From: CAYTTA01 sp964440655
Lineage (GTDB): Bacteria > Bacteroidota > Rhodothermia > Balneolales > Balneolaceae
Direction of reading: 5' to 3'
Length of the DNA: 64,000 nucleotides
Assembly: GCA_964440655.1 (NCBI GenBank)
Contig: CAYTTA010000003.1
Location: forward strand, 50,231-114,230
The position numbers and the translations under genes were made by a program. Shown here in pieces: positions 28,123 to 37,100 of the stretch. Position 1 is the first letter of the stretch, and each line of letters begins with the position of its first letter. The notes under the pieces are model-generated. The model made no database searches, was not told where the DNA came from, and saw only the letters and a program-made list of their open reading frames with translations.

Positions 28123-29637
28123 TTATTCCCGTTCCGGAGCCTCCCGCCCCACAGGATGATCCGGCGTTCCAATCCGTTCGGAACGGATCCGGAAGAAGAG
28201 CCGCACAAGAAGCAGCAGCCCCCCGGCCGCCACACCTGCTTTCACCAGGGTCGGATTCAGATGAAGGAGCGCGGAAAGATCCGGCACACTCCAGACTGCC
28301 AGCGCCACACCCGCCATCACCCCCATGCCGCGTCCCAGCCGGTAGGGAACACGGAACTCTCGTGTACTGAAGTACCATAGGGAAAGCGCCATCACCCCGA
28401 AACTGATTGCAGTAGCCCAGGCTGCTCCCATCATCCCCAGTAGGGGCACCAGGGTCATGTTGATCAGGATGGTGATCACCCCGCCCAGGATCATGATTCC
28501 GGGCAGCACCCCTGTCCTCTCCCGGATGAAGATCCCGGCCGAGAAATGGATATACCAGCCGTGAAACCAGTAGGCCAGAAGCAGAAGCGGAACGATGGAC
28601 AGCCCGGACCAGTAGCGGCTGTTGATCAGGGTCTCTTCCGTGAAAGGAATGGGGAACGAGACCAGCTCACGGGCGAACAGCCCCACCATCAGATAGACCA
28701 TTGCGGCCATCAGATTGAAATAGTCAAAAGCGCGGGCATAGAGATGCGGTGCTTCCGGATCATCGGCATGCCGCATGAAAAAGGGCTGCCAGGCCATCCG
28801 GAACATCTGGATCAGTAGAAGCATGAAGACCGCCACCTTGTAACAGGCGCCGTAAATCCCCACCACATCCTCCGGTGTGACACCCATCCCGTAGAGTTGC
28901 TGCACCCGGCCGGGGTCCATGGCCCCCAGAAAAAAACGGTCCAGCACCTCGTTCACGGCATAGCCCAGCCCCGCCGGAATAAAGGGCCATCCAAAGGAGA
29001 ATGCACGCCGGAGCAGAGCACTGTTCCACTCCCCCTTCAGCAGCGGGAGTGTGGCGATCAGTGCGAAGATGGTGACCAGGGCCGATGCGATCGTATTGCT
29101 CACGAAGATCGCTTCGATGCCGTGTCCGCGCCCGAGAATGAGATAGAAGTTAAGGAAGAGGTTGATCCCGACATGAGCGGTTTTCAGGGCGGCAAAGAGC
29201 CATGTCCTCCGCACCAGGCGCAGTTCAGCGAAGGGTACGATGGCAAGAGTGTCAAACCAGAGGATGGCGATCATCAGCCGGTAGATGAACGAATCCTGAG
29301 GGTCCATATGGAGAACCGGGAGAGCGGCCGGTTCCAGGATCCAGAGCAGAAATGCGAGACCCGAGGCGGCAATCAAAAGAAAGAGCTGTACCGTGCGGAA
29401 TACCGAGGGTGCTTCCTTGCGGTCCTTTCCATACCTGAGGTAGGAAGACTCCATCCCCATCGTGAAGATCACATTCAGAAATGCAATCGCGGCGTAGACC
29501 AGAATGACCACTCCGTAGCGGGAGGGCGCGAATACTGCGGTGTAGAACGGAACCAGCAGATAGTTGACAAACCGTGCAAACACACTGCTGATCCCGTAAA
29601 CCAGCGTATCGGAGAAGAGTTCTCGGAGTTTACGCAA
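28123..29637 (-). CDS. oligosaccharide flippase family membrane protein (Wzx/MurJ-like)
   Basis: 504 residues with about 14 hydrophobic segments and no catalytic motifs, typical of MATE/MOP-superfamily polysaccharide exporters; for example RYGVVILVYAAIAFLNVIF and WPFIPAGLGYAVNEVLDRFFL. It would flip lipid-linked O-antigen or capsule units across the inner membrane. It begins 3 bp after the aroQ stop, so the two are co-transcribed. No glycosyltransferases lie nearby, so the substrate is unknown. Confidence 0.82.
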   Translation of the reverse strand: MRKLRELFSDTLVYGISSVFARFVNYLLVPFYTAVFAPSRYGVVILVYAAIAFLNVIFTMGMESSYLRYGKDRKEAPSVFRTVQLFLLIAASGLAFLLWILEPAALPVLHMDPQDSFIYRLMIAILWFDTLAIVPFAELRLVRRTWLFAALKTAHVGINLFLNFYLILGRGHGIEAIFVSNTIASALVTIFALIATLPLLKGEWNSALLRRAFSFGWPFIPAGLGYAVNEVLDRFFLGAMDPGRVQQLYGMGVTPEDVVGIYGACYKVAVFMLLLIQMFRMAWQPFFMRHADDPEAPHLYARAFDYFNLMAAMVYLMVGLFARELVSFPIPFTEETLINSRYWSGLSIVPLLLLAYWFHGWYIHFSAGIFIRERTGVLPGIMILGGVITILINMTLVPLLGMMGAAWATAISFGVMALSLWYFSTREFRVPYRLGRGMGVMAGVALAVWSVPDLSALLHLNPTLVKAGVAAGGLLLLVRLFFRIRSERIGTPDHPVGREAPERE

Positions 29638-29640
29638 GGA

Positions 29641-30084
29641 TCAGTCGTTTCCCTCTTTCGCGGACATCAGCAGGACGGCATGAACACCCAGAATGTAACT
29701 GTCCGCCCCGAAACCGGTAATGATTCCATGGACCACCCGGCCGGTGATCGATTTCTCTCGGAAATCTTCCCGGGCGTGAATATTGGAGAGGTGTACCTCC
29801 ACTTTCGGCAGGTGAACCGCCTCCAGTGCGTCCCGTATGGCGACCGATGTGTGGGTGTATCCGCCCCAGTTGGCCACAATGCCGCCGAACCCTTCTGCAC
29901 GGGCCTGCTGGATCCGGTCAATCAGCTCCCCTTCGTGGTTGCTCTGGAACCAGACCTGCCCAAGATCGGGAAAGGCATGGCGTACCTGTTCTTCAATCTC
30001 AGCCAGAGTCTGACTGCCATAGGTGCCCCGGTCCCGCTCTCCGAGCAGATTGAGGTTCGGACCGTTCAAAAAGAGAATGTTCAT
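29641..30084 (-). CDS. aroQ: type II 3-dehydroquinate dehydratase
   Basis: 147 residues, normal length. Signatures are FLNGPNLNLLGERDRGTYG (with the catalytic Tyr region), FQSNHEGELIDRI, VANWGGYTHTSVAIRDA and VEVHLSNIHARE (catalytic His). It dehydrates 3-dehydroquinate in the shikimate pathway. Another shikimate gene, aroC, is at 41.6 kb, not linked. Confidence 0.96.
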   Translation of the reverse strand: MNILFLNGPNLNLLGERDRGTYGSQTLAEIEEQVRHAFPDLGQVWFQSNHEGELIDRIQQARAEGFGGIVANWGGYTHTSVAIRDALEAVHLPKVEVHLSNIHAREDFREKSITGRVVHGIITGFGADSYILGVHAVLLMSAKEGND

Positions 30085-30183
30085 CGGGGATCCCGTTTGA
30101 TCAAGGTTTGGGATTGGCCGGCTTTCTGGCAGAGTGAATATATGAAAGTACGGCTTGAGGGTCGACCCGTACGGTTTCAGGAC

Positions 30184-30594
30184 TCACCCTGCCGATGCCG
30201 TCCCGACGTTCGCCGCAATTAGCCTTGCGAGCTCCTCCATTCTCTCATCACTCACATCAACGCGCTGGCCGAGCGACATGCTCTGTGTATGGGTATAAAG
30301 CGGAACCAGATGGATATGGGCATGTGGAACCTCGAGACCCTGAACGATGATCCCGGTTCTCAGCGGCTTTAGCGCCTGATCGATTCCGGCAGCCACCCGG
30401 CGTGCGAATGAGAAAGAGCTGTGAAGCCACGGTTCCGGCAGGTCGAACAGATAGTCCACTTCCAGCTTCGGTACCACCAGGGTATGCCCTTCGGCAATGG
30501 GATTGATGTCAAGAAACGCATAGTGGCGGTCATCCTCCGCCACCTTCCAGGAGGGGATCTCCCCACGGATTATTTTTGTGAAAATGGTTGCCAT
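30184..30594 (-). CDS. HIT-family nucleotide-binding protein
   Basis: 136 residues. The histidine triad PHAHIHLVP (His91, 93, 95) lies in the C-terminal half, after IPSWKVAEDDRHYAFLDINP and EGHTLVVPK. HIT proteins hydrolyse AMP-lysine or AMP-NH2 type substrates, or nucleoside phosphoramidates. The ribosome site GGAAGA sits before ATG 30594. It precedes aroQ on the same strand with a 99-bp gap. Confidence 0.93.
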   Translation of the reverse strand: MATIFTKIIRGEIPSWKVAEDDRHYAFLDINPIAEGHTLVVPKLEVDYLFDLPEPWLHSSFSFARRVAAGIDQALKPLRTGIIVQGLEVPHAHIHLVPLYTHTQSMSLGQRVDVSDERMEELARLIAANVGTASAG

Positions 30595-30754
30595 GGGTCT
30601 TCCGTTTTGTCTTAATTTGTCCTATTTTTTACCACTGAATGAATGAGATGATGTGATCATCCGGATCGTTTATTGTACGACATGTTCACAATAAAGTTTT
30701 CCTCATTCAGTTTCACTTATTGAGCAGTTGTTCGTTTTTTATTGTGATTTCCGG

Positions 30755-30785
30755 TTGCTTTGATCTGCGAACTGCCATATATTTT
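30755..30785 (+). promoter_or_regulatory. candidate promoter for tRNA-Lys
   Basis: TTG at 30755 (GGTTGCTTTG) and TATATTTT at 30778-30785 resemble the Bacteroidota -33 TTG and -7 TAnnTTTG elements at a 20-bp gap. Transcription would begin just ahead of the tRNA at 30806. Confidence 0.4.
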
Positions 30786-30805
30786 CAGTCTTTCAGTGAA
30801 AGGCT

Positions 30806-30878
30806 GAATCGGTAGCTCAGCAGGTAGAGCAACGGCCTTTTAAGCCGTGGGTCGTGGGTTCGAATCCCACCCGATTCA
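30806..30878 (+). tRNA. tRNA-Lys(UUU)
   Basis: GAATCGG...CCGATTC-A acceptor stem, D-arm AGCTCAGCAGGTAGAGC, anticodon loop CTTTTAA (TTT) in stem CGGC/GCCG, and T-loop GGTTCGAATCC. 73 nt with discriminator A; CCA is not encoded. Followed by a terminator hairpin. Confidence 0.95.
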
Positions 30879-30912
30879 CGCATTACCTTTTTATTTCGAC
30901 TCTCTCTTGATT

Positions 30913-30952
30913 AACCCTTATCGGCTGATACCCGGTAGGGGTTATTTTTTTT
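30913..30952 (+). terminator. Rho-independent terminator after tRNA-Lys
   Basis: AACCCTTATCGG pairs with CCGGTAGGGGTT, with an imperfect stem, followed by about nine T. It sits 34 bp past the tRNA end. Confidence 0.75.
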
Positions 30953-31105
30953 CTAGAAGAAATTGGTTTACTTTGACCGTCGACCCTTGACGGGTGTCAA
31001 AAAACCCTTCCGGCCTCCGTACAATGAGCCATTCATCAGCTGGCCGGAGGCCAATGAGAACGGAACCCGACACGCACCGAACAGAGTTCCAACACCTCTT
31101 TCCTG

Positions 31106-31408
31106 ATGAATCTTCACTACCTGAATCCACTTCGCTGGAAAAAATCCTTCCTCATCTCGGTGCTGGTGGCGTTTGTCGCCATCTGGTTTCTTTTTATCGA
31201 CACCTACAGCCTCTACACCCGTTACACTCTCTACAAGCGCAAAAAAGATCTGAGCGCTCGGATCGAACAGCTGAAAATCGAAACCGAAGAGCTGGAAGAA
31301 AGGCTCGGCCAGCTGAAGAACGACCCCGGTCTTCTGGAAAAGATCGCACGGGAAGAGTATGGAATGAGAAAACCGGGAGAGACCGTCTACATCATCAAAC
31401 AACCGTAA
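31106..31408 (+). CDS. FtsB/DivIC-type septum formation initiator protein
   Basis: 100 residues. One transmembrane helix (SFLISVLVAFVAIWFLFID, about 14-32) is followed by a heptad coiled coil rich in Lys, Glu and Leu (to about 75). The ending KIAREEYGMRKPGETVYII is the FtsB/DivIC signature. It takes part in the FtsQ-FtsL-FtsB divisome subcomplex. The ROK kinase gene starts 11 bp downstream, so they are co-transcribed. A GGCCTCCG/CGGAGGCC hairpin lies in its leader at about 31013-31051. Confidence 0.88.
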   Translation: MNLHYLNPLRWKKSFLISVLVAFVAIWFLFIDTYSLYTRYTLYKRKKDLSARIEQLKIETEELEERLGQLKNDPGLLEKIAREEYGMRKPGETVYIIKQP

Positions 31409-31419
31409 GTCCTGACCTG

Positions 31420-32367
31420 ATGATCTCTATCGGTATTGATCTTGGGGGGACCAACATCAAGGCGGCTCTGGTCCACGCCGACAAGGGAATTCTGAAAAGA
31501 GTCTCGTATCCCACCGAAGCGGAAAAAGGGAAGGATCATGTATTTGACCGGATCGGAACAGCTGTGGAGAGCCTGCTCAAGGAGTGCCCCGGAAAACCGA
31601 TCGGAATTGGTATGGGGACCCCCGGGATGATCTCTCTGGACCGGACCACGGTACGGAACCCGCCCAATCTGCCCGGCTGGAAGGTGGTGCACGCCACCGA
31701 AGAGGTGCAAAAACGGACCGGACTCCCCTGTATCATAGAAAATGATGCCAACCTGGCGGCACTCGGATCCTCCCGGTTCGGAGTCGGCAGGGCGTTCGAC
31801 AGCATGATCATGATCACGCTGGGGACCGGAGTGGGAGGCGGGGTAATTCTGAACAGGGAGCTCTTCAGGGGGACAACCGGAGCGGGAGCCGAGCTGGGAC
31901 ACGTCATCATCGACTACCACGGCCCTCTCTCCAACAGCAACACCCGCGGCGGAATCGAAGCCTACCTGGGCCAGCGCTTCCTGAGCCGGTATGCGGCCGA
32001 CCTGATCCGTCAATATCCTGACAATCCTCTCTACAGGGAGTTCCATGCGAACTTCGAGGAACTTGAACCCGTTCATCTGTATCATGCAGCGGAGGAAGGG
32101 AATGAGCTGGCGATCGAAATCCTGCGAAAATCAGGTGAAAAACTGGGATACGCATTTGTGAACTATATCCACATTCTCGACATCCGCAAAATAGTGGTGG
32201 GTGGCGGGGTCGCCCAGGCGGGAGACTGGCTTCTGAAACCGGCCAGGGAGACCGCCGTCCAGTACCTTATGCCGCCATTCCGGGAAGGGTTTGAAGTGAT
32301 CTATGAACCGCTTGGTAACGATGCCGCCCTCTATGGGGCTTCCACTTTGGCTCATGAAAATCTGTAA
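31420..32367 (+). CDS. ROK-family sugar kinase-like protein without the zinc-binding cysteines
   Basis: 315 residues from ATG 31420. The ATP-binding motif is IGIDLGGTNIKAAL. The family also shows GMGTPGMI, the NDANLAALG sugar-binding/catalytic segment and AGAELGHVIID. ROK proteins normally carry a CxCGxxGCxE zinc motif after that GH; here the aligned segment reads SNSNTRGGIEAY, so all zinc cysteines are replaced. The catalytic Asp (in ENDAN) is kept, so kinase activity is possible. Substrate (glucose, N-acetylmannosamine or other) is undecided. Confidence 0.85.
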   Translation: MISIGIDLGGTNIKAALVHADKGILKRVSYPTEAEKGKDHVFDRIGTAVESLLKECPGKPIGIGMGTPGMISLDRTTVRNPPNLPGWKVVHATEEVQKRTGLPCIIENDANLAALGSSRFGVGRAFDSMIMITLGTGVGGGVILNRELFRGTTGAGAELGHVIIDYHGPLSNSNTRGGIEAYLGQRFLSRYAADLIRQYPDNPLYREFHANFEELEPVHLYHAAEEGNELAIEILRKSGEKLGYAFVNYIHILDIRKIVVGGGVAQAGDWLLKPARETAVQYLMPPFREGFEVIYEPLGNDAALYGASTLAHENL

Positions 32368-32378
32368 GATGAACCCGC

Positions 32379-35276
32379 ATGCGTCGCACCTCGCCTGCAC
32401 TACGGGTTACCGGTAACCATCGGCTGTTCCGCCGGGTTGCCCTGATCTGTCTGATCCTTCTACACACCGGCAGGGTTCCGGCCCCCGCCATGCCGGGGTC
32501 CTCCATCTCCGGAACAATCCCCGGGGGTCTGCACTCCGACATCTTCAGAGCCTCCCTTTCCGACACGCTCAGAACTCTGCCGGACAGTACTGCCCTGCCA
32601 GACCCGCGACTTCAACCCATCCTTCCCGACTCTCTCTCTCCGGACTCACTCTCCCCAGGTGCTGATCCGGGAATGGCCGGTGAAGAGCCTCCACTCCCTA
32701 TTCCGGGTTTACCCGATGGAGGAGGCCTCTCCCTTCAGCCGGGATCCGCCTCCGGCGGCGGGGCTCCGCCGGAGGCCGTCACCTTCCAGGCCAGGGATTC
32801 ACTCATCTTCCGTGCCGGCGACCTTCGTGAAGCCACACTTTTCGGCTCGGCCAATGTAAGTCAGAGGGAGAATGAACTCCGCTCCGGTGTGATCTCTCTT
32901 TCTCTGAGCCGGCATGAAGTGCAGGCGCGGAGTGAAACCCCCGGAGACACCCTCTCCTATCCGGTACTGTCCCAGGCCGGGAAGGAGCTCCGGAGCTCGC
33001 GGATCCTCTTCAACTACGAGACGGAAAAAGGGAAATTCGATGCGGCCGAAGTACAGATCCAGGGAGGGTACCTGATCGGCAACCAGGTAAAGAATGTCTC
33101 CCGGAGCGATGTCTTCATCGAGCAGGGACGCTACTCCACCTGTCCGCCCACCCATATGTACTACTACATCGAGGCGGAACGGATGAAAGTGGTGGAAGAG
33201 GAGGAGGTATTCTTCACCAACGCAAGACTCTACCTGCTGGATATCCCCTACCCCCTTGTCTTTCCCTTCGGGTATGTGCCCTCGGGAATCGACCGGCGTC
33301 GCAGCGGTCTGCTGGAGCCGACGTACGCTTTCCAGAACAGCTCCGCCCGGGGAATCGGGCTGCAGAACTTCGGATGGTTTCAATATCTGAACGACTATTT
33401 CGTTGCCCAGACCGCCTTCGATCTCTATACGTCCGGTTCCTTTTTCAACGAAACCCGTCTGCAATACCGGCTCACGGACCGGTTCAGCGGCTCGGTCACC
33501 CTTGGCTACTCTTCCGAACGGGGACTGGAGCCGACCGACATCGACTTCATGAGAACCCGGAACCGGCTCATCGGCCTGCAGCACAGCCACGACCTGTCGC
33601 CCTTTGCAAGCCTCAATGCCAACATCAACCTCAGGACGGCCGACTACTATCTGAGAAACTCCTACGACATTGACGAGAGGGCGGAGACCAGCAGCTCCTC
33701 GAGCCTCACCTACCGCTACCGTCATCCGGACAATGCCTACAACTTCACCATCACCAACCGGCTGAACCAGCAGTTTGCAACCAACACCACCCGTCTCTCG
33801 GGACCCCAGATCAACTTCTCCCTTCGTCAGATTACTCCTTTTGAACGAAGCACCCCCTCGGCCGACAGGCAGCGCTGGTACGAAACCCTCTCTCTCCGCT
33901 ACAGCAGCAACTTCGAGGCGGACTACAACTTTCGTCCTCTGGATGGTCCCGACGCCGAAATCAACTGGTTCGAAGCCCTGCTGAATCCATCCCTCTTCCG
34001 GGAAGCGACCGGTCAGGAGCGGCATGTTCAGTACGGCTTCCGACAGCAGGGACAAATCAGTGCAAACAACCTGCTTCCGAGCCAGTTCCTCAATACATCC
34101 GGAAATTTCAGCATCACCGAATTCTGGTATCCCACCACGATCCGACGGGAGTGGAACCCGGAAGAGCAGAGAGTGGAGGAGCGGCTTGTCCGGGGTTTCG
34201 CGGCCGCCAGGGAGTTCAATGCCGGCATCAATTTCACGACCACACTCTACGGCATCTCCCAGTTGAAGGTCGGAAGCCTCGACGGGTTCCGGCACACACT
34301 CCGGCCTACGGTCGGTTTCAGTTACCGGCCCGATTTCAGCAGCGACCGGTTCGGCTACTATCGTGACGTCCAGACCGATACAACCGGACGGACACAGCGT
34401 TACTCCATCTTTCAGAATGAGGTATTCGGCGGGCCCGGGCAGGGAGAGCAGATGAATCTCAATTTCGGGCTTTCGAATGTTTTCGAGACGCGCCAGGTAC
34501 GGAGGGATTCCACCGGGGAAGTGCGCTCCAATGTGATCCGCCTCATTGACAACCTGAACTTCACCTCCAGCTACAACTTTGCAGCAGACAGCCTGAATTT
34601 CGGCCCGGTGAACGCCTCCCTCTCCACCCGGCTTTTTGACGGGGTGAACCTTCGTGCAACTGCCACCTACTCGCTCTATTCGCGAAACGAACAGGGGGCG
34701 ATGATCGACCGGTTCATCTGGCAGGATACGGGCAAATTCCTCCAGCCGCAGAGCTACTCCATCAGTGCCAACTACTCTATTGCGGGTCGCCCCGGAGGGG
34801 GCGTCGGCCCGATCAATACTCCGGTCTACGGACCCTACGATCCGCTCGATCAGGGGCTCTTCGGTCCGGTCGATCCGCGATTCAACCGGGTCCCTCTGCA
34901 GCGCTTCTCCTCCCCGTGGAGCGCCAGTTTCAGTTTCAGCTACCGCTGGACCTGGCGTTTCCGCCAGGATGCGAGCCGATCAGCAACTCTCAATGTGAAC
35001 AACATCAGTTTCAACCTCACGCCCAAATGGGATGTGAGCACACGGATCGGATATGACTTCATCCAGAAAGAACTCACCCCTTCCCAATTCAGTCTTGTAC
35101 GGAGAATGGTCTGCTGGACGCTCAGTTTCCAGTTCAATCCATTTGGCGATTTCCAGTACTATTTCTTCCGGCTGAGCATCGACAGCGGCCAGATCCAGTC
35201 TCTCTTCCAGAAACTTCCGCTGCTCAACAATCTGGAGAGAAGCTCTTCGCCGACAGGGCGGTCACCCAGGTTCTGA
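32379..35276 (+). CDS. lptD: LPS-assembly outer membrane protein LptD-like
   Basis: 965 residues. An exported N-terminus and a Pro/Ser/Asp-rich linker (about 55-125) precede an OstA/LptD periplasmic beta-jellyroll, including FGSANVSQRENELRSGVISL, QGGYLIGNQVKNVSRSDVFIEQGRY and STCPPTHMYYYIEAE. The barrel begins near FFTNARLYLLDIPYPLVFPF and continues through FNFSLRQITPFERS and later alternating strands. The last segment is SFQFNPFGDFQYYFFRLSI. LptD, with LptE, inserts LPS into the outer leaflet. It starts 11 bp after the ROK gene, in the same transcription unit. Confidence 0.9.
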   Translation: MRRTSPALRVTGNHRLFRRVALICLILLHTGRVPAPAMPGSSISGTIPGGLHSDIFRASLSDTLRTLPDSTALPDPRLQPILPDSLSPDSLSPGADPGMAGEEPPLPIPGLPDGGGLSLQPGSASGGGAPPEAVTFQARDSLIFRAGDLREATLFGSANVSQRENELRSGVISLSLSRHEVQARSETPGDTLSYPVLSQAGKELRSSRILFNYETEKGKFDAAEVQIQGGYLIGNQVKNVSRSDVFIEQGRYSTCPPTHMYYYIEAERMKVVEEEEVFFTNARLYLLDIPYPLVFPFGYVPSGIDRRRSGLLEPTYAFQNSSARGIGLQNFGWFQYLNDYFVAQTAFDLYTSGSFFNETRLQYRLTDRFSGSVTLGYSSERGLEPTDIDFMRTRNRLIGLQHSHDLSPFASLNANINLRTADYYLRNSYDIDERAETSSSSSLTYRYRHPDNAYNFTITNRLNQQFATNTTRLSGPQINFSLRQITPFERSTPSADRQRWYETLSLRYSSNFEADYNFRPLDGPDAEINWFEALLNPSLFREATGQERHVQYGFRQQGQISANNLLPSQFLNTSGNFSITEFWYPTTIRREWNPEEQRVEERLVRGFAAAREFNAGINFTTTLYGISQLKVGSLDGFRHTLRPTVGFSYRPDFSSDRFGYYRDVQTDTTGRTQRYSIFQNEVFGGPGQGEQMNLNFGLSNVFETRQVRRDSTGEVRSNVIRLIDNLNFTSSYNFAADSLNFGPVNASLSTRLFDGVNLRATATYSLYSRNEQGAMIDRFIWQDTGKFLQPQSYSISANYSIAGRPGGGVGPINTPVYGPYDPLDQGLFGPVDPRFNRVPLQRFSSPWSASFSFSYRWTWRFRQDASRSATLNVNNISFNLTPKWDVSTRIGYDFIQKELTPSQFSLVRRMVCWTLSFQFNPFGDFQYYFFRLSIDSGQIQSLFQKLPLLNNLERSSSPTGRSPRF

Positions 35277-35283
35277 TCCGGAC

Positions 35284-35892
35284 TTATCCGTCAGGATCCC
35301 GGGAGAAGCGGAGCTCCATGTAGCGCGCGATATATTTCCCGAAAATGTCGAACTCCAGATTGACCCGGTCCCCCGGCCGGCGCATGTTCAGATTGGTGTG
35401 ATCCCAGGTGTAGGGGATGATGGCAACCGTGAAGCGATCCTCTCCCAGACGGGCAACGGTCAGACTGATACCGTCCAGGCAGATGCTTCCTCTCTCGGCC
35501 AGATAGACGGCGTGTGCCGGATCGAAGGAGATCTCGATCAGCTGGTCCTGTCCCTGCCTTGTTACCGCCTCCACTCTGCCGGTCGTATCGACATGTCCCT
35601 GAACGATATGCCCGTCGATCGCCTTCTGCAGGGTCAGTGAGCGCTCCAGATTGACCCGGTCCCCCTTCCGGAGATCTCCCAGATTGGTTTTTCTCAGCGT
35701 CTCTTCCACCACCTGGGCACGGAAATGGCGCTCATCCTGCCCCACTACGGTGAGGCAGACTCCGTTCACAGCGATACTCTCGTCAATTTTTGTCTCGGAG
35801 GCAAAAGAGCACTCGATCCGGAGATTCATCCCTCCCTCCACTCTCTCGGCGGATGTGATCACTCCTGTCTCGCTTACTATACCTGTGAACAT
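35284..35892 (-). CDS. ribE: riboflavin synthase alpha chain
   Basis: 202 residues, standard length. The N-terminal MFTGIV and SIAVNGVCLTVV mark the first lumazine-binding domain; the internal repeat GHIVQGHVDTTG and GSICLDGISLTVA mark the second. It dismutates two molecules of 6,7-dimethyl-8-ribityllumazine to riboflavin. It is 25 bp after ribD on the same strand and its end is 8 bp from lptD's end. Confidence 0.95.
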   Translation of the reverse strand: MFTGIVSETGVITSAERVEGGMNLRIECSFASETKIDESIAVNGVCLTVVGQDERHFRAQVVEETLRKTNLGDLRKGDRVNLERSLTLQKAIDGHIVQGHVDTTGRVEAVTRQGQDQLIEISFDPAHAVYLAERGSICLDGISLTVARLGEDRFTVAIIPYTWDHTNLNMRRPGDRVNLEFDIFGKYIARYMELRFSRDPDG

Positions 35893-35917
35893 GGTGTCAG
35901 GATTTCGTTGGAAGGAT

Positions 35918-37039
35918 CTAAAGACGGCCTGTGAGAAGCATATCCTTTCCGAACCGGTTCCACTCCCACTGGCGGAATGTCATGATCTCCTCCATCCGGT
36001 TCCGGCCGAGCCCCAGGATAGAGCGTTTCCCCCCTCCCAGAATGGAGGGGGCGATGAACAGCTCCAGCTGATCCACCAGCTCCTCCCGGAGAAACGCCGT
36101 GGAAAGGGCCTGCCCGCCCTCCACCAGCACCGAGGTGATCCCCTCCTGTGCCAGAAGCTTCAGGGCGGATTTCAGATCGGTGTGGTCCCCGGATTTATCC
36201 GCCAGGAGCACCTTCCCGCGGAAGTAGTTGGATTGCATCAGTTTCAGCATCGGATCCTCTTCCCGTTCCACCTTCTCCCTGTTGTGGGTAATCACGATGG
36301 TTTTCTCCTCATACTGATCCGAGAAAAGGCTCAGGCTCCGGGGAAGGGTGAACGGGCCGTCGATCACCACCCTCCTTGGCTGTCTTCCCTGGACGTGACG
36401 GACCGTCAGCGAGGGATTGTCCTGCTCCACGGTATTGCGTCCCACCAGTACGGCATCATAGACCGAGCGCCACCGGTGAACCTGTTCTCTCGCCTCGGGT
36501 CCTGTGATCCAGCGGGAGTCTCCGTTCGGCGCTGCCACATACCCATCCGCCGTCTGTGCGATCTTGAGCGTGACCCAGGGTCGGCCGAATTCGTTCCAGT
36601 GGAGAAAGAAGCGATTCAACTCTTCCGCTTTCTCCTGCAGCAGACCGACATCAACCCGGATCCCGCCATTCTTCAAACGGGCGATCCCCTTTCCGTTCAC
36701 TTTTGGATTGGGATCCTGCATGGCAACGACAACCCGCTCAAGAGGCAGGTCCGCCAGCATATCGGCACAGGGAGGAGTCTTGCCGTGATGGGAACAGGGT
36801 TCCAGGGTGACGTAGACCGTGGCACCCTCCAGAAGAGAGAGCTTTTTCACCGACCGGACCGCATTGACCTCCGCATGCTCTTTCCCGTAGCGCTCATGAA
36901 ATCCCTCCCCGATGATATCCCCCGACCGGGAGACGATCACACATCCGACCATCGGGTTGGGTGAGACATACCCCGCTCCCCTTGCAGCCAGTGCGAGAGC
37001 CCGCTGCATCCAGACAATATCTTTTTCGGTAAACTTCAT
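35918..37039 (-). CDS. ribD: bifunctional riboflavin deaminase/reductase
   Basis: 373 residues. The N-terminal deaminase has the zinc motifs HAEVNAV and PCSHHGKTPPCADML. The C-terminal reductase (from about 150) has VTLKIAQTADGYVA, GRNTVEQDNPSLTVR and the NADPH-binding VEGGQALSTAFL. It performs two steps of riboflavin synthesis. No FMN riboswitch is visible in the short upstream gap. It is followed by ribE. Confidence 0.96.
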   Translation of the reverse strand: MKFTEKDIVWMQRALALAARGAGYVSPNPMVGCVIVSRSGDIIGEGFHERYGKEHAEVNAVRSVKKLSLLEGATVYVTLEPCSHHGKTPPCADMLADLPLERVVVAMQDPNPKVNGKGIARLKNGGIRVDVGLLQEKAEELNRFFLHWNEFGRPWVTLKIAQTADGYVAAPNGDSRWITGPEAREQVHRWRSVYDAVLVGRNTVEQDNPSLTVRHVQGRQPRRVVIDGPFTLPRSLSLFSDQYEEKTIVITHNREKVEREEDPMLKLMQSNYFRGKVLLADKSGDHTDLKSALKLLAQEGITSVLVEGGQALSTAFLREELVDQLELFIAPSILGGGKRSILGLGRNRMEEIMTFRQWEWNRFGKDMLLTGRL

Positions 37040-37051
37040 TTCCGGAATATG

Positions 37052-37083
37052 AAAAAGGGCAAGAGAATTTTCCCTTACCCTTT
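37052..37083 (-). terminator. Rho-independent terminator after the PpiD-like gene
   Basis: On the minus strand AAAGGGTAAG and CTTGCCCTTT form a stem with one mismatch around GGAAAATTCT, followed by TTTTC. It lies between the PpiD-like gene and ribD. Confidence 0.6.
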
Positions 37084-37100
37084 CATCACGGACGAAATAG

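Noticed and set aside
30669..30695. TTTATTGT/ACAATAAA inverted repeat as a second copy of the polymerase operator
   Set aside because: It shares only the ATGTTCAnAATA part with one arm and lies upstream of tRNA-Lys, so the match may be chance.
37040..37100. FMN riboswitch before ribD
   Set aside because: The gap is too short and holds a terminator instead; no FMN-type conserved loops.
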